A stretch of DNA of 64,000 nt from CAVRQM01 sp963822705 (GCA_963822705.1 CAWGIX010000001.1:62001-126000); one strand, 5' to 3'. Shown: positions 43,173-52,061, counted from the first letter of the stretch. Numbers and translations: made by a program. The notes: generated by a model from the letters alone, not told the origin.

Positions 43173-43875
43173 GGTTGCGCTGACTGCCAAGCGGTATGGG
43201 GCGTCCGGATCGGCGACCACGATCTTGCGCGACATCGCTTTTCGCATGGAGCCCGGCGAGATCGTGGCCCTGTTCGGCCCGTCGGGCATCGGCAAGACCA
43301 CGGTGCTGCGCGTCGTTCTGGGCCTGGATCGCGAGTTCGATGGCACCGTGATGCGTCCCTCCGGACGCGTGGGTGTGGCATTCCAGGAGCCGCGCCTGGC
43401 GCCGTGGCTGACGGTCGGCGGCAATCTGCGGCTGGTGGCGCCGCTGCTGACCGACGCGATGATCGCGCAAGCGCTGGCGGAGTTCGCCTTGCCCGTCGAA
43501 ACCGCGAGCCTGCGACCGCGCGCGCTCTCGTTGGGCATGGCGCGCCGCGTGTCGCTGGCGCGGGCGTTCGCGGTCGAGCCGGACTGGCTGGTGCTCGACG
43601 AGCCGTTCGCGTCGCTGGACCCGGCGCTCGGCGCGCGTCTGTCAGGCGTGGTGGCGCGTCGCGCGCGCAGCCGGGGCGCCGGCGTGTTGCTGGCCACGCA
43701 TTCCGTGCAACAGGCGCTGGGCGTGGCCGACCGCGTGCTGGTGCTGGCAGGACAGCCGGCATCCTTGGCGGCGGACCTGACGGTAGGGGCGGGACAGCAG
43801 GACGCGGTGCAGCGATTGCTGCTGGGCCGTTTCCCCTTCCTGGCAGCCGAGCTAGTGTCCGAACCGCCGGGTTAA
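43153..43875 (+). CDS. NitT/TauT-type ABC transporter ATPase
   Basis: This 240-residue ATP-binding subunit has Walker A GPSGIGKTT (about residue 44), Q-loop in VGVAFQEPRLAPWLTV, a signature that deviates from LSGGQ (ALSLGMARRVSLARAF) and Walker B DWLVLDEPFASLD with H-loop LLATHS. The degenerate signature is worth noting but the other motifs are intact. It ends 15 bp before the small secreted protein gene and completes the binding protein-permease-ATPase set. Confidence 0.87.
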   Translation: MPGAALEVALTAKRYGASGSATTILRDIAFRMEPGEIVALFGPSGIGKTTVLRVVLGLDREFDGTVMRPSGRVGVAFQEPRLAPWLTVGGNLRLVAPLLTDAMIAQALAEFALPVETASLRPRALSLGMARRVSLARAFAVEPDWLVLDEPFASLDPALGARLSGVVARRARSRGAGVLLATHSVQQALGVADRVLVLAGQPASLAADLTVGAGQQDAVQRLLLGRFPFLAAELVSEPPG

Positions 43876-43889
43876 GGGGAGAATGTTCT

Positions 43890-44240
43890 GTGACGATCAG
43901 GATGGCGGTGTTGACGGGCGCGGCTCTTGCGCTGGCAAGCTTCGGCACGGCCGAGGCGGCAAAAAAGTTCTTTGCCTACAACATGACCACCGCGAGCGAC
44001 TTTTCGGGCGTCTATCTGGCCCCGGCCGGCACCACGCAGTGGGGCAAGAACCAGGCGCTGAACGACAACGACAAGGTTCTGGACGTCACCGAGCGCCTGT
44101 CGCTGACCGGCCTGAAACCCGGCACCTATGACGTGAAACTGGTCGACACAAAGGGCCACACCTGCATCAAGCACAATGTCGACCTGACCAAGGAAGGCAC
44201 TTTTGAGGTGCATGACTCCGACCTGACGGACTGTCAGTAG
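43890..44240 (+). CDS. Small secreted beta-rich protein linked to the C1 locus
   Basis: This 116-residue protein has a signal peptide ending at GTAEAAKKF and a compact domain with a fixed pattern: VYLAPAGTTQWGKNQALNDN, ERLSLTGLKPGTYDVKLVD and HTCIKHNVDL, with cysteines near residues 92 and 115 likely to pair. I recognise the general pattern (surface-displayed YLSPAG...WG...NDxV...G...YDVKL) from small periplasmic proteins of unknown function. A GGGGAG ribosome-binding site precedes the GTG at 43890. It follows the ABC operon closely and ends overlapping the convergent mfnF-like gene by 7 bp. Confidence 0.65.
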   Translation: MTIRMAVLTGAALALASFGTAEAAKKFFAYNMTTASDFSGVYLAPAGTTQWGKNQALNDNDKVLDVTERLSLTGLKPGTYDVKLVDTKGHTCIKHNVDLTKEGTFEVHDSDLTDCQ

Positions 44241-45257
44241 CCGCCGGCCAGCAGTGCCATCGCCACGGCGGGCGCGCAGGTGGCGAGCAACTCGCGCGAG
44301 GACGTGGCCGGCAGAGGCAAGTCGGAGAATGCGACGCTCGGTTTCCCCAGACGGCTGGCCAGGCGCGCCGCGATAGCCTGACCCGCCCCTGCGGCAACAA
44401 CGGGCGCGTCGCGGCGGCAAGGCGGCACGCGACTGCACCAGCATCGCGGCATCGGCAATCGCCCGCAGCTGCGCCTCGGCAAACCAGCGGGCCAAGTCGC
44501 GCCACGCCGCCTCCGGCGCGTCGGCGGCATCCCGGCCAACCATCCGCGCGAGACGGGCGCAGGAGGCCAAAATGGTTTTTTCCCGTCCGTCGGCAGTCGG
44601 GTGAAGGTCCGATGCGTCCGGGAGTTCTCCCAAAACACGAAAAACGTCGGCCATGGTCGCAAAATGTTCGCAGGCCAGCGGCGTCCAGCCGCCGGCGAAC
44701 GGGGCGTGCGCGGCCACGCCCATAAGGCTGGTGCGGGTCAGGCCGGTATACACCAGTTCCCCGCACTGCATCCGCGCCGCGTCGGTCATGCCGGACGCTC
44801 GCGGAACCCCGTTGGCGATGGGAACGAGGTCGGTGGTGGTCGAGCCCATGTCGACCAGCAGGGCATCCGGAATGAAGCGGCCCACCAAGGCGGCGGTCGC
44901 GTGCCAGTTGGCCGAGGCGACGTTTCGGGCCTGCTTTGCCGCCTCGCCCCAGGCGACAAAACCTTGGGGCGTGTAGAGGCGCAGCGGGCTCGGCTCGCAG
45001 GCGGCGGCCAGGATTTCGGCAATGCGGGCGACGCCGGTGGCGCGGTCCGCAAAAATGTCGGCCAGTTCGCCGGTCATGGTGGCGGCGTGGCAGTCCGCCT
45101 GCCCAAGATCGGCGCGCACCGATTCCAGCGCCGCGTGCAGGTGCTCGATCCCGAGCCAGAGCGGGCAGGCGCGCTGCACGACGGCCAGGATGCGTCCATC
45201 CTCGGCCAGCGCTGCTTTGACGTGCGCGCCGCCTATGTCCCAGCCGATCACGCGCAT
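44234..45257 (-). pseudogene. H4MPT-linked C1 transfer protein, MfnF-like (hydantoinase/oxoprolinase fold); one frameshift
   Basis: The predicted protein of about 340 residues has an actin/ASKHA-like fold: VIGWDIGGAHVKAALAEDG at the start, DALLVDMGSTTTDLVPIANG at about residue 127, and a C-terminal VVAAGAGQAIAARLASRLG block. The family contains MfnF, which joins the furan and tyramine parts of methanofuran, and is known in methylotrophs as an uncharacterised H4MPT-linked protein, so a role in methylofuran assembly is likely. One extra base near 44411 breaks the frame before the last 60 residues; the total length is one base over a multiple of three. Confidence 0.82.
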
Positions 45258-45320
45258 GTCCAAAAAGCCTCGCCGACCGCGCTTGCCAGTGCGGCGGCGG
45301 TCGCGCGACCATTTTGGCGC

Positions 45321-46018
45321 ATGGAGGTGGTTCCCGTCATCGACTTGAAGGGCGGCGTCGTGGTGCACGCCGAGCGGCGGCGATCGCGCCCGCTATCGCC
45401 CGATCCAAACTCCTCTGAGTGCCGGCAGCGGTCCGATGGAGGTCGTGGCCGGCCTGCTCGGGTTGTTCCGTTTCCGCCGGATGTATGTGGCCGACCTGGA
45501 CGCGATCGAGGGGATCGGCGACCACGCGGCGACTTTGTCGGCGCTGGCCGCGACGTGGCCGGAGGTGGAATTCTGGGTCGATGCGGGAGTGGCCGGAGCC
45601 GATGCGGCACGGGCCTGGCTCAGTCGCGGTGTCGGCTGCCTGGTGCTGGGCGGCGAGTCCCAGGCGGATGTGGCGGCGGTGGAGGTGCTGCGGGACGAGC
45701 CGCGCGCGATTCTGTCGCTGGATTTTCGCGGCGAGACTTTTTTGGGGCCGCCGGGACTATTGGAGCAGCCGGAAATTTGGCCGGCACGGGTTATTGCGAT
45801 GACGTTGGGTCGGGTCGGGTCGCGCACCGGCCCGGATTTTTCGCGCCTGGCGAAGAATTCGAGGGCTTGCTCCCGACCGCCAAATCTATGCAGCGGGCGG
45901 CGTTCGAGACATCTCCGATCTGAGGATTTTGGCGACGGCGGGTGCCGCCGGCGCGCTGGTGGCGACCGCCTTGCATTCCGGCAGCGTGACAGCGCGCGAC
46001 TTGACGGAACTGCAATAA
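45321..46018 (+). pseudogene. HisA/HisF-related TIM-barrel protein of C1-cofactor clusters; two frameshifts
   Basis: This is a TIM-barrel protein of about 231 residues resembling HisA: VVPVIDLKGGVVVHAERGDR at the N-terminus, FRRMYVADLDAIEG, FWVDAGVAGADAAR, and IYAAGGVRDISDLRILATAG at the C-terminal phosphate site. The hisA/hisF-related family is shared by methanogens and methylotrophs and lies with methanofuran/H4MPT genes; its reaction is not known to me. Extra bases near 45376 and 45856 split the gene, and the length is two bases over a multiple of three, as these would predict. It is divergent from the mfnF-like gene, with 63 bp between starts. Confidence 0.8.
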
Positions 46019-46133
46019 ACCGGCGGGCCGGTTGGGTGACCGAAGGCGAGCCCGAGTATCTGAAGAGGCGACCGAGTAGTGCCCGGAGGAAGCGGCGTCC
46101 CTGCTTACCGGTTAGCGGCAGACCAAGACTGTG

Positions 46134-47423
46134 CTAGAGTGCAAGCACCGCCAGCGCTTGCGCCAGATCGGCGATCAGATCGTCCGGATGCTCGATGCCG
46201 ATGCTCAGCCGGATCAGACCGTCGCTCACTCCGCTGCGCGCCCGCACCTCTCGCGGCACCCCCGAGTGCGTGGTGGATGCCGGGTGACTGGCCAGCGATT
46301 CGGTGCCGCCGAGGCTCACCGCCAGCTTGAACACCTGCAAGGCGTTCAGGACCCGAAACGCCTCCTCCTGCCCGCCGGCGATTTCCACGCTGAAGGTCGA
46401 GCCGCCGCCGCTGCACTGGGTACGAAACACTTTTGCGATCGCGCTATCCGGTGCCAATGCATCGAGCGAATGCACCGCCGTGACGCTTGGGTGATCGGCG
46501 AGAAATCGTGCCACCTCCCGCGCATTGTCCGCCGCGCGCGTCATGCGCAGAGACACTGTTTCCAGCGAGCGCCCCAGCATCCAGCAGGTGTGCGGATCCA
46601 GCTGCGTGCCAATGGCGCTGCGCAATTGGCGTATCGGCCGCAGGCGCTCAAGGCTGCCGATCGCCGCACCCGCGATCAGGTCGCTGTGGCCGCCTACGTA
46701 TTTGGTCAGCGAATACACCGACACGTCGATCCCGTGCGCCAGCGGCTTCTGGAACAGCGGTCCCAGCAAAGTGTTGTCGCACACCAGCAACGGCCGCTCG
46801 CCCTGCACGCCGGCGATGCGGTCCGCGGCGGCCCCGACCAGGGAGAAGTCGACCAGCGTGTCGAGCGGGTTCGATGGCGTTTCGATCACGATCAGGCTGA
46901 CCCGGCCGCGCTGCATCGCCCGCTCGGCCGCCGCGTCGATCGCCGCCGGGTCGAGCCCGTCGGCAAATCCTTCCGCGGCGATGCCGTAATTGCCGAAGGT
47001 GCGGGCCAGCAGCGTTTCCGTGCCGCCGTAGAGCGGCTGGCTGTGCAGCACCACGTCTCCGGGCCGGGCGTACGCCAAAATCGTGGTGGCGATCGCCGAC
47101 ATGCCGGAGGAAAACGCCAAAGCCGTTTCGCCGCCTTCGTAGATGGCGAGGCGATCCTCCAAGATTTCGCTGTTGGGGTGGTTGAAGCGTGAATAGACGA
47201 GGCCGGCGGCGCGGTGCTCGGGCGGCTGCCGGCGGCCGGCCACGTAGTCGAAAAAATCCCGCCCCTCCTCGGCCGAGCCGAACACGAAGGTGGAGGTGAG
47301 AAATACCGGCGGCTTGACCGAGCCCTCCGACAGGGCCGGATCGTATCCGTAGCCCAGCATCAGCGTTTCGGGCTGCAGACGATGGTTGCCGATTCGGTCA
47401 CGGTGACTGCGATCCGCGGACAC
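46134..47423 (-). CDS. Cys/Met metabolism PLP-dependent enzyme (cystathionine gamma-synthase family)
   Basis: This 429-residue PLP enzyme belongs to the CGS/CGL/MGL family. Landmarks are YSRFNHPNSEILEDRLAIYE, the PLP-phosphate loop FSSGMSAIATTILAYARPGD, CDNTLLGPLFQKPLAHG (Asp to the pyridine N), and the Schiff-base lysine in VYSLTKYVGGHSDLIAG. The C-terminal domain has LAVSLGGTESLASHPASTTH. The family includes cystathionine gamma-synthase/lyase and methionine gamma-lyase, and the exact reaction is not decided. The GTG at 47423 is used; the reading frame extends far upstream with no conserved content. It is monocistronic. Confidence 0.88.
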   Translation of the reverse strand: MSADRSHRDRIGNHRLQPETLMLGYGYDPALSEGSVKPPVFLTSTFVFGSAEEGRDFFDYVAGRRQPPEHRAAGLVYSRFNHPNSEILEDRLAIYEGGETALAFSSGMSAIATTILAYARPGDVVLHSQPLYGGTETLLARTFGNYGIAAEGFADGLDPAAIDAAAERAMQRGRVSLIVIETPSNPLDTLVDFSLVGAAADRIAGVQGERPLLVCDNTLLGPLFQKPLAHGIDVSVYSLTKYVGGHSDLIAGAAIGSLERLRPIRQLRSAIGTQLDPHTCWMLGRSLETVSLRMTRAADNAREVARFLADHPSVTAVHSLDALAPDSAIAKVFRTQCSGGGSTFSVEIAGGQEEAFRVLNALQVFKLAVSLGGTESLASHPASTTHSGVPREVRARSGVSDGLIRLSIGIEHPDDLIADLAQALAVLAL

Positions 47424-47503
47424 GCTCGCCTCCCGGGCGGTGATCCGCAGACTATGCGCCCTGCCCCGCCGTGCCGCGAGCGCGGGTGCGGGTGCGGCAA
47501 AAA

Positions 47504-47767
47504 TCAGTCCAGCAGCGTGCCGTGCCCGGCGGCGCGATGGCCGGCCTCGGTGGCGGCGGATCGGAAATAGTCGACGATGTGGACGCGCACCGCACTGGTG
47601 CGCCCGCCGCCATTGCGGGAGCGCTCGACGCTCTGCACCAGCGTGGCCAGGTTTTTCCTTTCGCGCGTGCAGATTTCTTCGAGCGCGCTCCACAGCTCCG
47701 GCTCCAGCCGCATGCTGGTGCGGCCTTCCATCGCGGTCACGTTGCGGTTGATCAAGCGGCTTGCCAC
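47504..47767 (-). CDS. Ribbon-helix-helix domain protein
   Basis: This 87-residue protein matches the alphaproteobacterial ribbon-helix-helix family (RHH_4-like): the strand RNVTAMEGRTSMRLEPELW is followed by helices SALEEICTRERKNLATLVQS. It would dimerise and may bind DNA, but no target is known. A GTG at 47765-47767 is the chosen start because the domain begins two residues after it. It lies on the same strand as bolA, 43 bp downstream of its stop, and may be cotranscribed with it. Confidence 0.83.
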   Translation of the reverse strand: MASRLINRNVTAMEGRTSMRLEPELWSALEEICTRERKNLATLVQSVERSRNGGGRTSAVRVHIVDYFRSAATEAGHRAAGHGTLLD

Positions 47768-47810
47768 AGGTGCCTCCGAAGTGCGGTCACCCCGGTATGC
47801 TCGATTCAGG

Positions 47811-48074
47811 TTAAATTCCGGTTGCGATCCGCTCTTCCGGCGTCCGCAGGGTGAGGGCAAGGGCGTGCAGGCCGTCGGCGAATTCGGCAGCCAAGTGATC
47901 GTGCACCAGCCGCGAGCGCTCCACCCGTGATCGGCCGCGAAATTTCTCCGAGACGGCGAGCACCGCGTAATGAGTCTCGCCGCCGGGGCGGGCCCCGGCG
48001 TGGCCGGCATGCAGGTGGCTCTGGTCCTCCACCTGCAGCAGCAAGGGGGACAGCGCCGCCTCCAGCGCCTGCAC
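47811..48074 (-). CDS. bolA: BolA family protein
   Basis: This 87-residue protein has the BolA pattern: SHLHAGHAGARPGGETHYAV (with the conserved histidines), EKFRGRSRVERSRLVHDHLA and DGLHALALTLRTPEE. BolA proteins pair with monothiol glutaredoxins in iron-sulfur and iron signalling. The start appears truncated by a few residues compared with the family, because the in-frame codon before the GTG at 48074 leads quickly to a stop; a further indel upstream is possible. It is divergent from the DnaJ-like gene. The bolA / DnaJ-like / cobS / cobT order is a conserved alphaproteobacterial arrangement. Confidence 0.88.
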   Translation of the reverse strand: MQALEAALSPLLLQVEDQSHLHAGHAGARPGGETHYAVLAVSEKFRGRSRVERSRLVHDHLAAEFADGLHALALTLRTPEERIATGI

Positions 48075-48176
48075 GATCCGCTGCTGCCGGGAGAGCCGTC
48101 ATGCCGGCATTATATCCAGTCTAGCACAGGGATGTCACCCTTTGCAAAACCCGTCAGCAGCCCGCATTTAGAGAGC

Positions 48177-48770
48177 ATGAGCCGACGTGGCCGCCAGCCC
48201 AAAGCCTATGCCCCGGATCCGGCCGCGCCGGGCCACGCCTGCGACATGCCCGACTGCGTCTCCGCCGGGGAATATCGCGCCCCGAAATCCCGGGCGAGCC
48301 TGCACGACTACTGGTGGTTCTGCCTGGAGCATGTGCGCAGCTACAACGCTACCTGGGATTTCTATCGCGGCATGTCGCCCGGCGAGATCGAGGCGCAGGT
48401 GCGCGCCGACGCGGTGGGACGGCGGCCGACCTGGCCACTGGGACAACTGGGCGGCCGGTTCGATCAGGATGCGCTGCGCGAGGAGCTGGACGCACTGGGC
48501 GGCCGCTACGGCGCGTCCGCCCGGAGCCGTGCAACTGCCGGCGAAACACCGCGGGACTTGCGTGAGCCCCTGGCCGCGCTCGGGCTGCGCTGGCCGGTCA
48601 GCCTCAAGGAAGTGAAGCAGCGCTACAAGGCGTTGGCCAAGCAGCACCATCCGGACGCCAATGGCGGCGATCGCGCGGCCGAGGAGCGGTTGAAGACCAT
48701 CAACGTGGCCTATATGGCCCTGCGCGGCCGCTTGGCGCCGGGACAACAGGCCGAGGCCCAAGCCGGCTGA
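48177..48770 (+). CDS. J-domain (DnaJ-like) protein with C-terminal J domain
   Basis: This 197-residue protein has an N-terminal part with three cysteines (HACDMPDCVSAGEYRAPKS, WFCLEHVRSYNATWDFYRGM) and a C-terminal J domain (about residues 130-190) with the HPD motif in YKALAKQHHPDANGGDRAAE. Co-chaperones of this form are encoded between bolA and cobS in many alphaproteobacteria. The start at 48177 (SRRGRQPKAY) is preferred; an in-frame ATG at 48132 would add 15 residues. It precedes cobS by 109 bp and may be in the same operon. Confidence 0.85.
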   Translation: MSRRGRQPKAYAPDPAAPGHACDMPDCVSAGEYRAPKSRASLHDYWWFCLEHVRSYNATWDFYRGMSPGEIEAQVRADAVGRRPTWPLGQLGGRFDQDALREELDALGGRYGASARSRATAGETPRDLREPLAALGLRWPVSLKEVKQRYKALAKQHHPDANGGDRAAEERLKTINVAYMALRGRLAPGQQAEAQAG

Positions 48771-48879
48771 AGCCACCCGCAGGTCAGCCGGACCGAGCCC
48801 GAAGATCGCATCGACCGGAATGCCTTCCGAGGCGTTCTACGCCGGGCTAGTCTCCCGCCCCACACAGGATTCCTGGGCT

Positions 48880-49911
48880 ATGAACAAGCTGGCTGCCATT
48901 CCCGAACCCCGACCGTCGTTCCAGGCGACGCCGGTGCCGAACACCGATCTGCCGGATACCACGGTAGATGCCCGCAGCACGTTCGGGGTCGACAGCGACC
49001 TGCAGGTGCCGGCGTATTCGTATCGCGCCGAACACGTGCCCGACTTCGATCCCGCCTACCGGTTCGACCGCGAGACCACCATGGCGATCCTGGCCGGATT
49101 CGCCTTCAACCGGCGGGTGATGATCCAGGGCTACCACGGCACCGGCAAAAGCACGCATATCGAGCAAGTCGCGGCGCGGCTGAACTGGCCGTGCATCCGC
49201 ATCAATCTGGACAGCCATATCAGCCGCATCGACCTGATCGGCAAAGACGCGATCGTGCTGAAGGACGGCAAGCAGGTCACGGAATTCCGCGAGGGCATCC
49301 TGCCCTGGGCGTTGCAGCACGCCTGCGCCCTGGTGTTCGACGAATACGATGCCGGCCGGCCGGACGTGATGTTCGTGATCCAGCGGGTGCTGGAGGTGGA
49401 AGGGCGGCTTACCTTGCTGGACCAGAACCGGGTGATACGCCCGCATCCCGGTTTCCGCCTTTTTGCGACCGCCAACACGGTCGGTCTGGGCGATACCACC
49501 GGCCTCTATCACGGCACCCAGCAGATCAACCAGGGCCAGATGGACCGCTGGAACATCGTGGCGACGCTGAACTATCTGGCGCACGGCCAGGAGGTCGAGA
49601 TCATCATGGCCAAGATGGGCATCGACCCCGCGGACAAGACCGAGCGGCGCCGCATCGAGAGCATGGTGGCGCTGGCCGACCTGACCCGGGCCGGCTTCAT
49701 CAACGGCGACATTTCCACCGTCATGAGCCCGCGCACCGTCATCACCTGGGCCGAGAACGCCCGCATTTTCGGCGATGTCGGGTTTGCGTTCCGGGTGACC
49801 TTCCTGAACAAATGCGACGAGGCGGAACGCAGTACCGTGGCGGAATACTATCAGCGCTGTTTTGACGCCGAGGTGGCCACCGGCGGGTTCACCAACCGTC
49901 TGGCGCGGTAA
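48880..49911 (+). CDS. cobS: Aerobic cobaltochelatase subunit CobS
   Basis: CobS is the AAA+ ATPase subunit of the enzyme that inserts cobalt into hydrogenobyrinic acid a,c-diamide in aerobic cobalamin synthesis, working with CobT and CobN. The 343-residue protein shows Walker A GYHGTGKST (about residue 86), Walker B-like LVFDEYDAGRPD, and sensor and arginine-finger regions (FRLFATANTVGLGDTTGLYH, in two parts). The ATG at 48880 begins MNKLAAIPEPRPSF. cobT follows after 22 bp. cobN is not in the window. Confidence 0.94.
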   Translation: MNKLAAIPEPRPSFQATPVPNTDLPDTTVDARSTFGVDSDLQVPAYSYRAEHVPDFDPAYRFDRETTMAILAGFAFNRRVMIQGYHGTGKSTHIEQVAARLNWPCIRINLDSHISRIDLIGKDAIVLKDGKQVTEFREGILPWALQHACALVFDEYDAGRPDVMFVIQRVLEVEGRLTLLDQNRVIRPHPGFRLFATANTVGLGDTTGLYHGTQQINQGQMDRWNIVATLNYLAHGQEVEIIMAKMGIDPADKTERRRIESMVALADLTRAGFINGDISTVMSPRTVITWAENARIFGDVGFAFRVTFLNKCDEAERSTVAEYYQRCFDAEVATGGFTNRLAR

Positions 49912-49933
49912 GGTCGGAAGCTAAGGTCGGGCG

Positions 49934-51808
49934 ATGAGCGGCAGCGGCGCCAAGGACGCAGCCCGCACCGAGGATTTCAAGCGGGCAACCGCCGGCGCGC
50001 TGCGGGCCGTGGCGGGCCAGCCGGACGTGACGGTGGCGTTTCAGCCCGGCCCCTCCGGCGTGGAGGGCAAGCGCGCGCGCCTGCCGCTGCCCACGCGGGC
50101 ACTGCCGGCGGCGGAAATGGCACGGCTGCGCGGGGCGGCCGACAGCGTGGCGCTTCGCCTGCGCCACCACGACGCCGATGTGCATGCCGCACGCATGCCG
50201 GCGCCGCGCGACGCGCGCGAGGCTTACGACGCGCTGGAGCAGGCCCGGGTCGAAATCCTGGGCGGCCGGCACATGGCCGGCGTCGCCGCCAATCTGCGGG
50301 CCCGGCTGGCCGAAGAGTGCGAGGCGGAAGGCTTCGACCGCATGACCCGCCGCGACCAGCTGCCCATCGCCGCAGCGCTGAGCCTGCTCGCGCGGGAACA
50401 CATGAGCGGGCAGGCAAGCCCGCAGGCCGTGTCGCGCGTGCTGGAGCTGTGGCGCGAAACATTGGGCGAGCGGGCCGATGCGGCGCTGGCGGAGATGCAG
50501 GCGGTGCAGGGCGACCAGGCCGCGTTCTCCCGGACCGCGCGCAAACTGCTGGCCGCCCTGGATATGGCCGAGGCGGAGGCCGACGCCGAGCCGGATGCCA
50601 GCGAGCAGGAGCAGGAGACGGGCGACCAGGCGGGCGAACAGCAGCAGCCCGAGGGCGAAGGCCAGAGCGACAGCGACATGGAGACCACGCTCGGCGCCCA
50701 GCCCGACCAGATGCAGGGCGAGGCGGCCGACGAGCCTGACCAGGACCGGACCGAGGATGCTGCCTCCGCCGAGGGCGAGGACCGCCCGGGCGGTCCTCAG
50801 CAACGCCGCGAACGGCCCCCGGAAGACCACGAGCCGCCGTACCGGGCGTTTGCACGGCAGTTCGACGAGGAGATCGCGGCAGAGGATTTATGCGACGCGG
50901 ACGAACTGTCGCGGCTGCGCCAGCAACTGGATCAGCAGTTGCAGCACCTGCAAGGCGTCGTCTCGCGGCTGGCCAACCGGCTGCAGCGCCGCCTGATGGC
51001 CCAGCAGACGCGCGCCTGGGATTTCGACCTGGACGAGGGAATGCTGGACGCGAGCCGGCTGGCCCGCATCGTGGCCAACCCCATGCTCGCCCTCACCTAC
51101 AAGCGGGAGCGGGAAACGGATTTCCGCGACACGGTGGTGACGCTGCTGATCGACAATTCCGGCAGCATGCGCGGCCGGCCGATCACGGTGGCCGCCATGT
51201 GCGGCGACATTCTGGCCCGAACGCTGGAGCGCTGCGCGGTCAAGGTCGAGGTGCTCGGTTTCACCACCCGGGCCTGGAAGGGCGGATTGTCACGGGAGCG
51301 CTGGGTCGCCGAAGGCAAGCCACGCAATCCCGGGCGGCTCAACGATCTGCGCCACATCATCTACAAGGCCGCCGACGCACCCTGGCGAAGGGCGAGAAAG
51401 AATCTGGGGCTGATGCTGCGCGAGGGATTGCTGAAAGAGAACATCGACGGAGAGGCGCTGCTCTGGGCGTATCGCCGGCTGCTGGGCCGACCGGAGCGGC
51501 GCCGCATCCTGATGGTGATTTCCGACGGTGCGCCGGTGGACGACAGCACGCTTTCGGTGAACCCGGGCAATTACCTTGAGCGGCACCTGCGCCAGGTGAT
51601 CGCCGATATCGAGAGCCGCGACGCGGCGGAGCTGATCGCGATCGGCATCGGCCATGACGTGACCCGGTATTACCGTCGCGCCGTGACCATCGTGGACGCG
51701 GAAGAGTTGGGCGGCACGATGATGAAGCAGCTGACCGATCTGTTCGATGAGGACGCAGGGCTAGCCTGGGCACGGGCGGCGGTGGAGAGGGCGCCGCTGG
51801 TAGCGTAG
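49934..51808 (+). CDS. cobT: Aerobic cobaltochelatase subunit CobT
   Basis: This 624-residue protein is the CobT partner of CobS. An N-terminal helical domain (about 1-210) is followed by a very acidic Glu/Gln/Asp-rich linker (about 215-300). The C-terminal von Willebrand A domain starts near residue 400 with the metal-ion-dependent adhesion motif LLIDNSGSMRGRP, and ILMVISDGAPVDDSTLS provides a second MIDAS part. It binds cobalt and mediates assembly with CobN. The length fits the family (about 610-640). It ends the cluster; a less GC-rich intergenic region follows. Confidence 0.94.
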   Translation: MSGSGAKDAARTEDFKRATAGALRAVAGQPDVTVAFQPGPSGVEGKRARLPLPTRALPAAEMARLRGAADSVALRLRHHDADVHAARMPAPRDAREAYDALEQARVEILGGRHMAGVAANLRARLAEECEAEGFDRMTRRDQLPIAAALSLLAREHMSGQASPQAVSRVLELWRETLGERADAALAEMQAVQGDQAAFSRTARKLLAALDMAEAEADAEPDASEQEQETGDQAGEQQQPEGEGQSDSDMETTLGAQPDQMQGEAADEPDQDRTEDAASAEGEDRPGGPQQRRERPPEDHEPPYRAFARQFDEEIAAEDLCDADELSRLRQQLDQQLQHLQGVVSRLANRLQRRLMAQQTRAWDFDLDEGMLDASRLARIVANPMLALTYKRERETDFRDTVVTLLIDNSGSMRGRPITVAAMCGDILARTLERCAVKVEVLGFTTRAWKGGLSRERWVAEGKPRNPGRLNDLRHIIYKAADAPWRRARKNLGLMLREGLLKENIDGEALLWAYRRLLGRPERRRILMVISDGAPVDDSTLSVNPGNYLERHLRQVIADIESRDAAELIAIGIGHDVTRYYRRAVTIVDAEELGGTMMKQLTDLFDEDAGLAWARAAVERAPLVA

Positions 51809-51831
51809 CGATCCCCGGCAACGGACCACCA

Positions 51832-52061
51832 ATTAGTAGCGCCATGGCGAACGGCGTGGATGATGATCTTGGTTTCCGTGACCTGGTGGAAAATCAGGGT
51901 AGGGCAAATGCTGTCATGCGTCGGACGGCCGCATCGTCCCTGCGTATGCCGATGCCGGGATAAAGCAACAAAAGCTCGATGATCGCCTGAATGCGGGCCT
52001 GAACGCGCCGCGCGCCTTGCGGTGAATGGGCCGCGATGTAGTCGAGGGCGGCGTTAGACAT
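51832..52061 (-). pseudogene. ParE/RelE-type toxin relic, frameshifted
   Basis: The minus strand reads ALDYIAAHSPQGARRVQARI then AIIELLLLYPGIGIRRDDAA from an ATG at 52061, which is the ParE toxin pattern. The frame ends early at a TGA near 51894, but one frame over it continues as LIFHQVTETKIIIHAVRHGA, the expected C-terminal ParE strand. The usual first strand before ALDYIA is missing or short, and no antitoxin is recognisable upstream. It is most likely a decayed toxin gene at the edge of a foreign segment, or a sequence error. Confidence 0.6.

Noticed and set aside
43153..43875. Assignment of the NitT/TauT-type transporter to nitrate, taurine or thiamine precursor
   Set aside because: The binding protein lacks clear ligand-specific motifs and the neighbours are C1 genes, so naming a substrate would be a guess.
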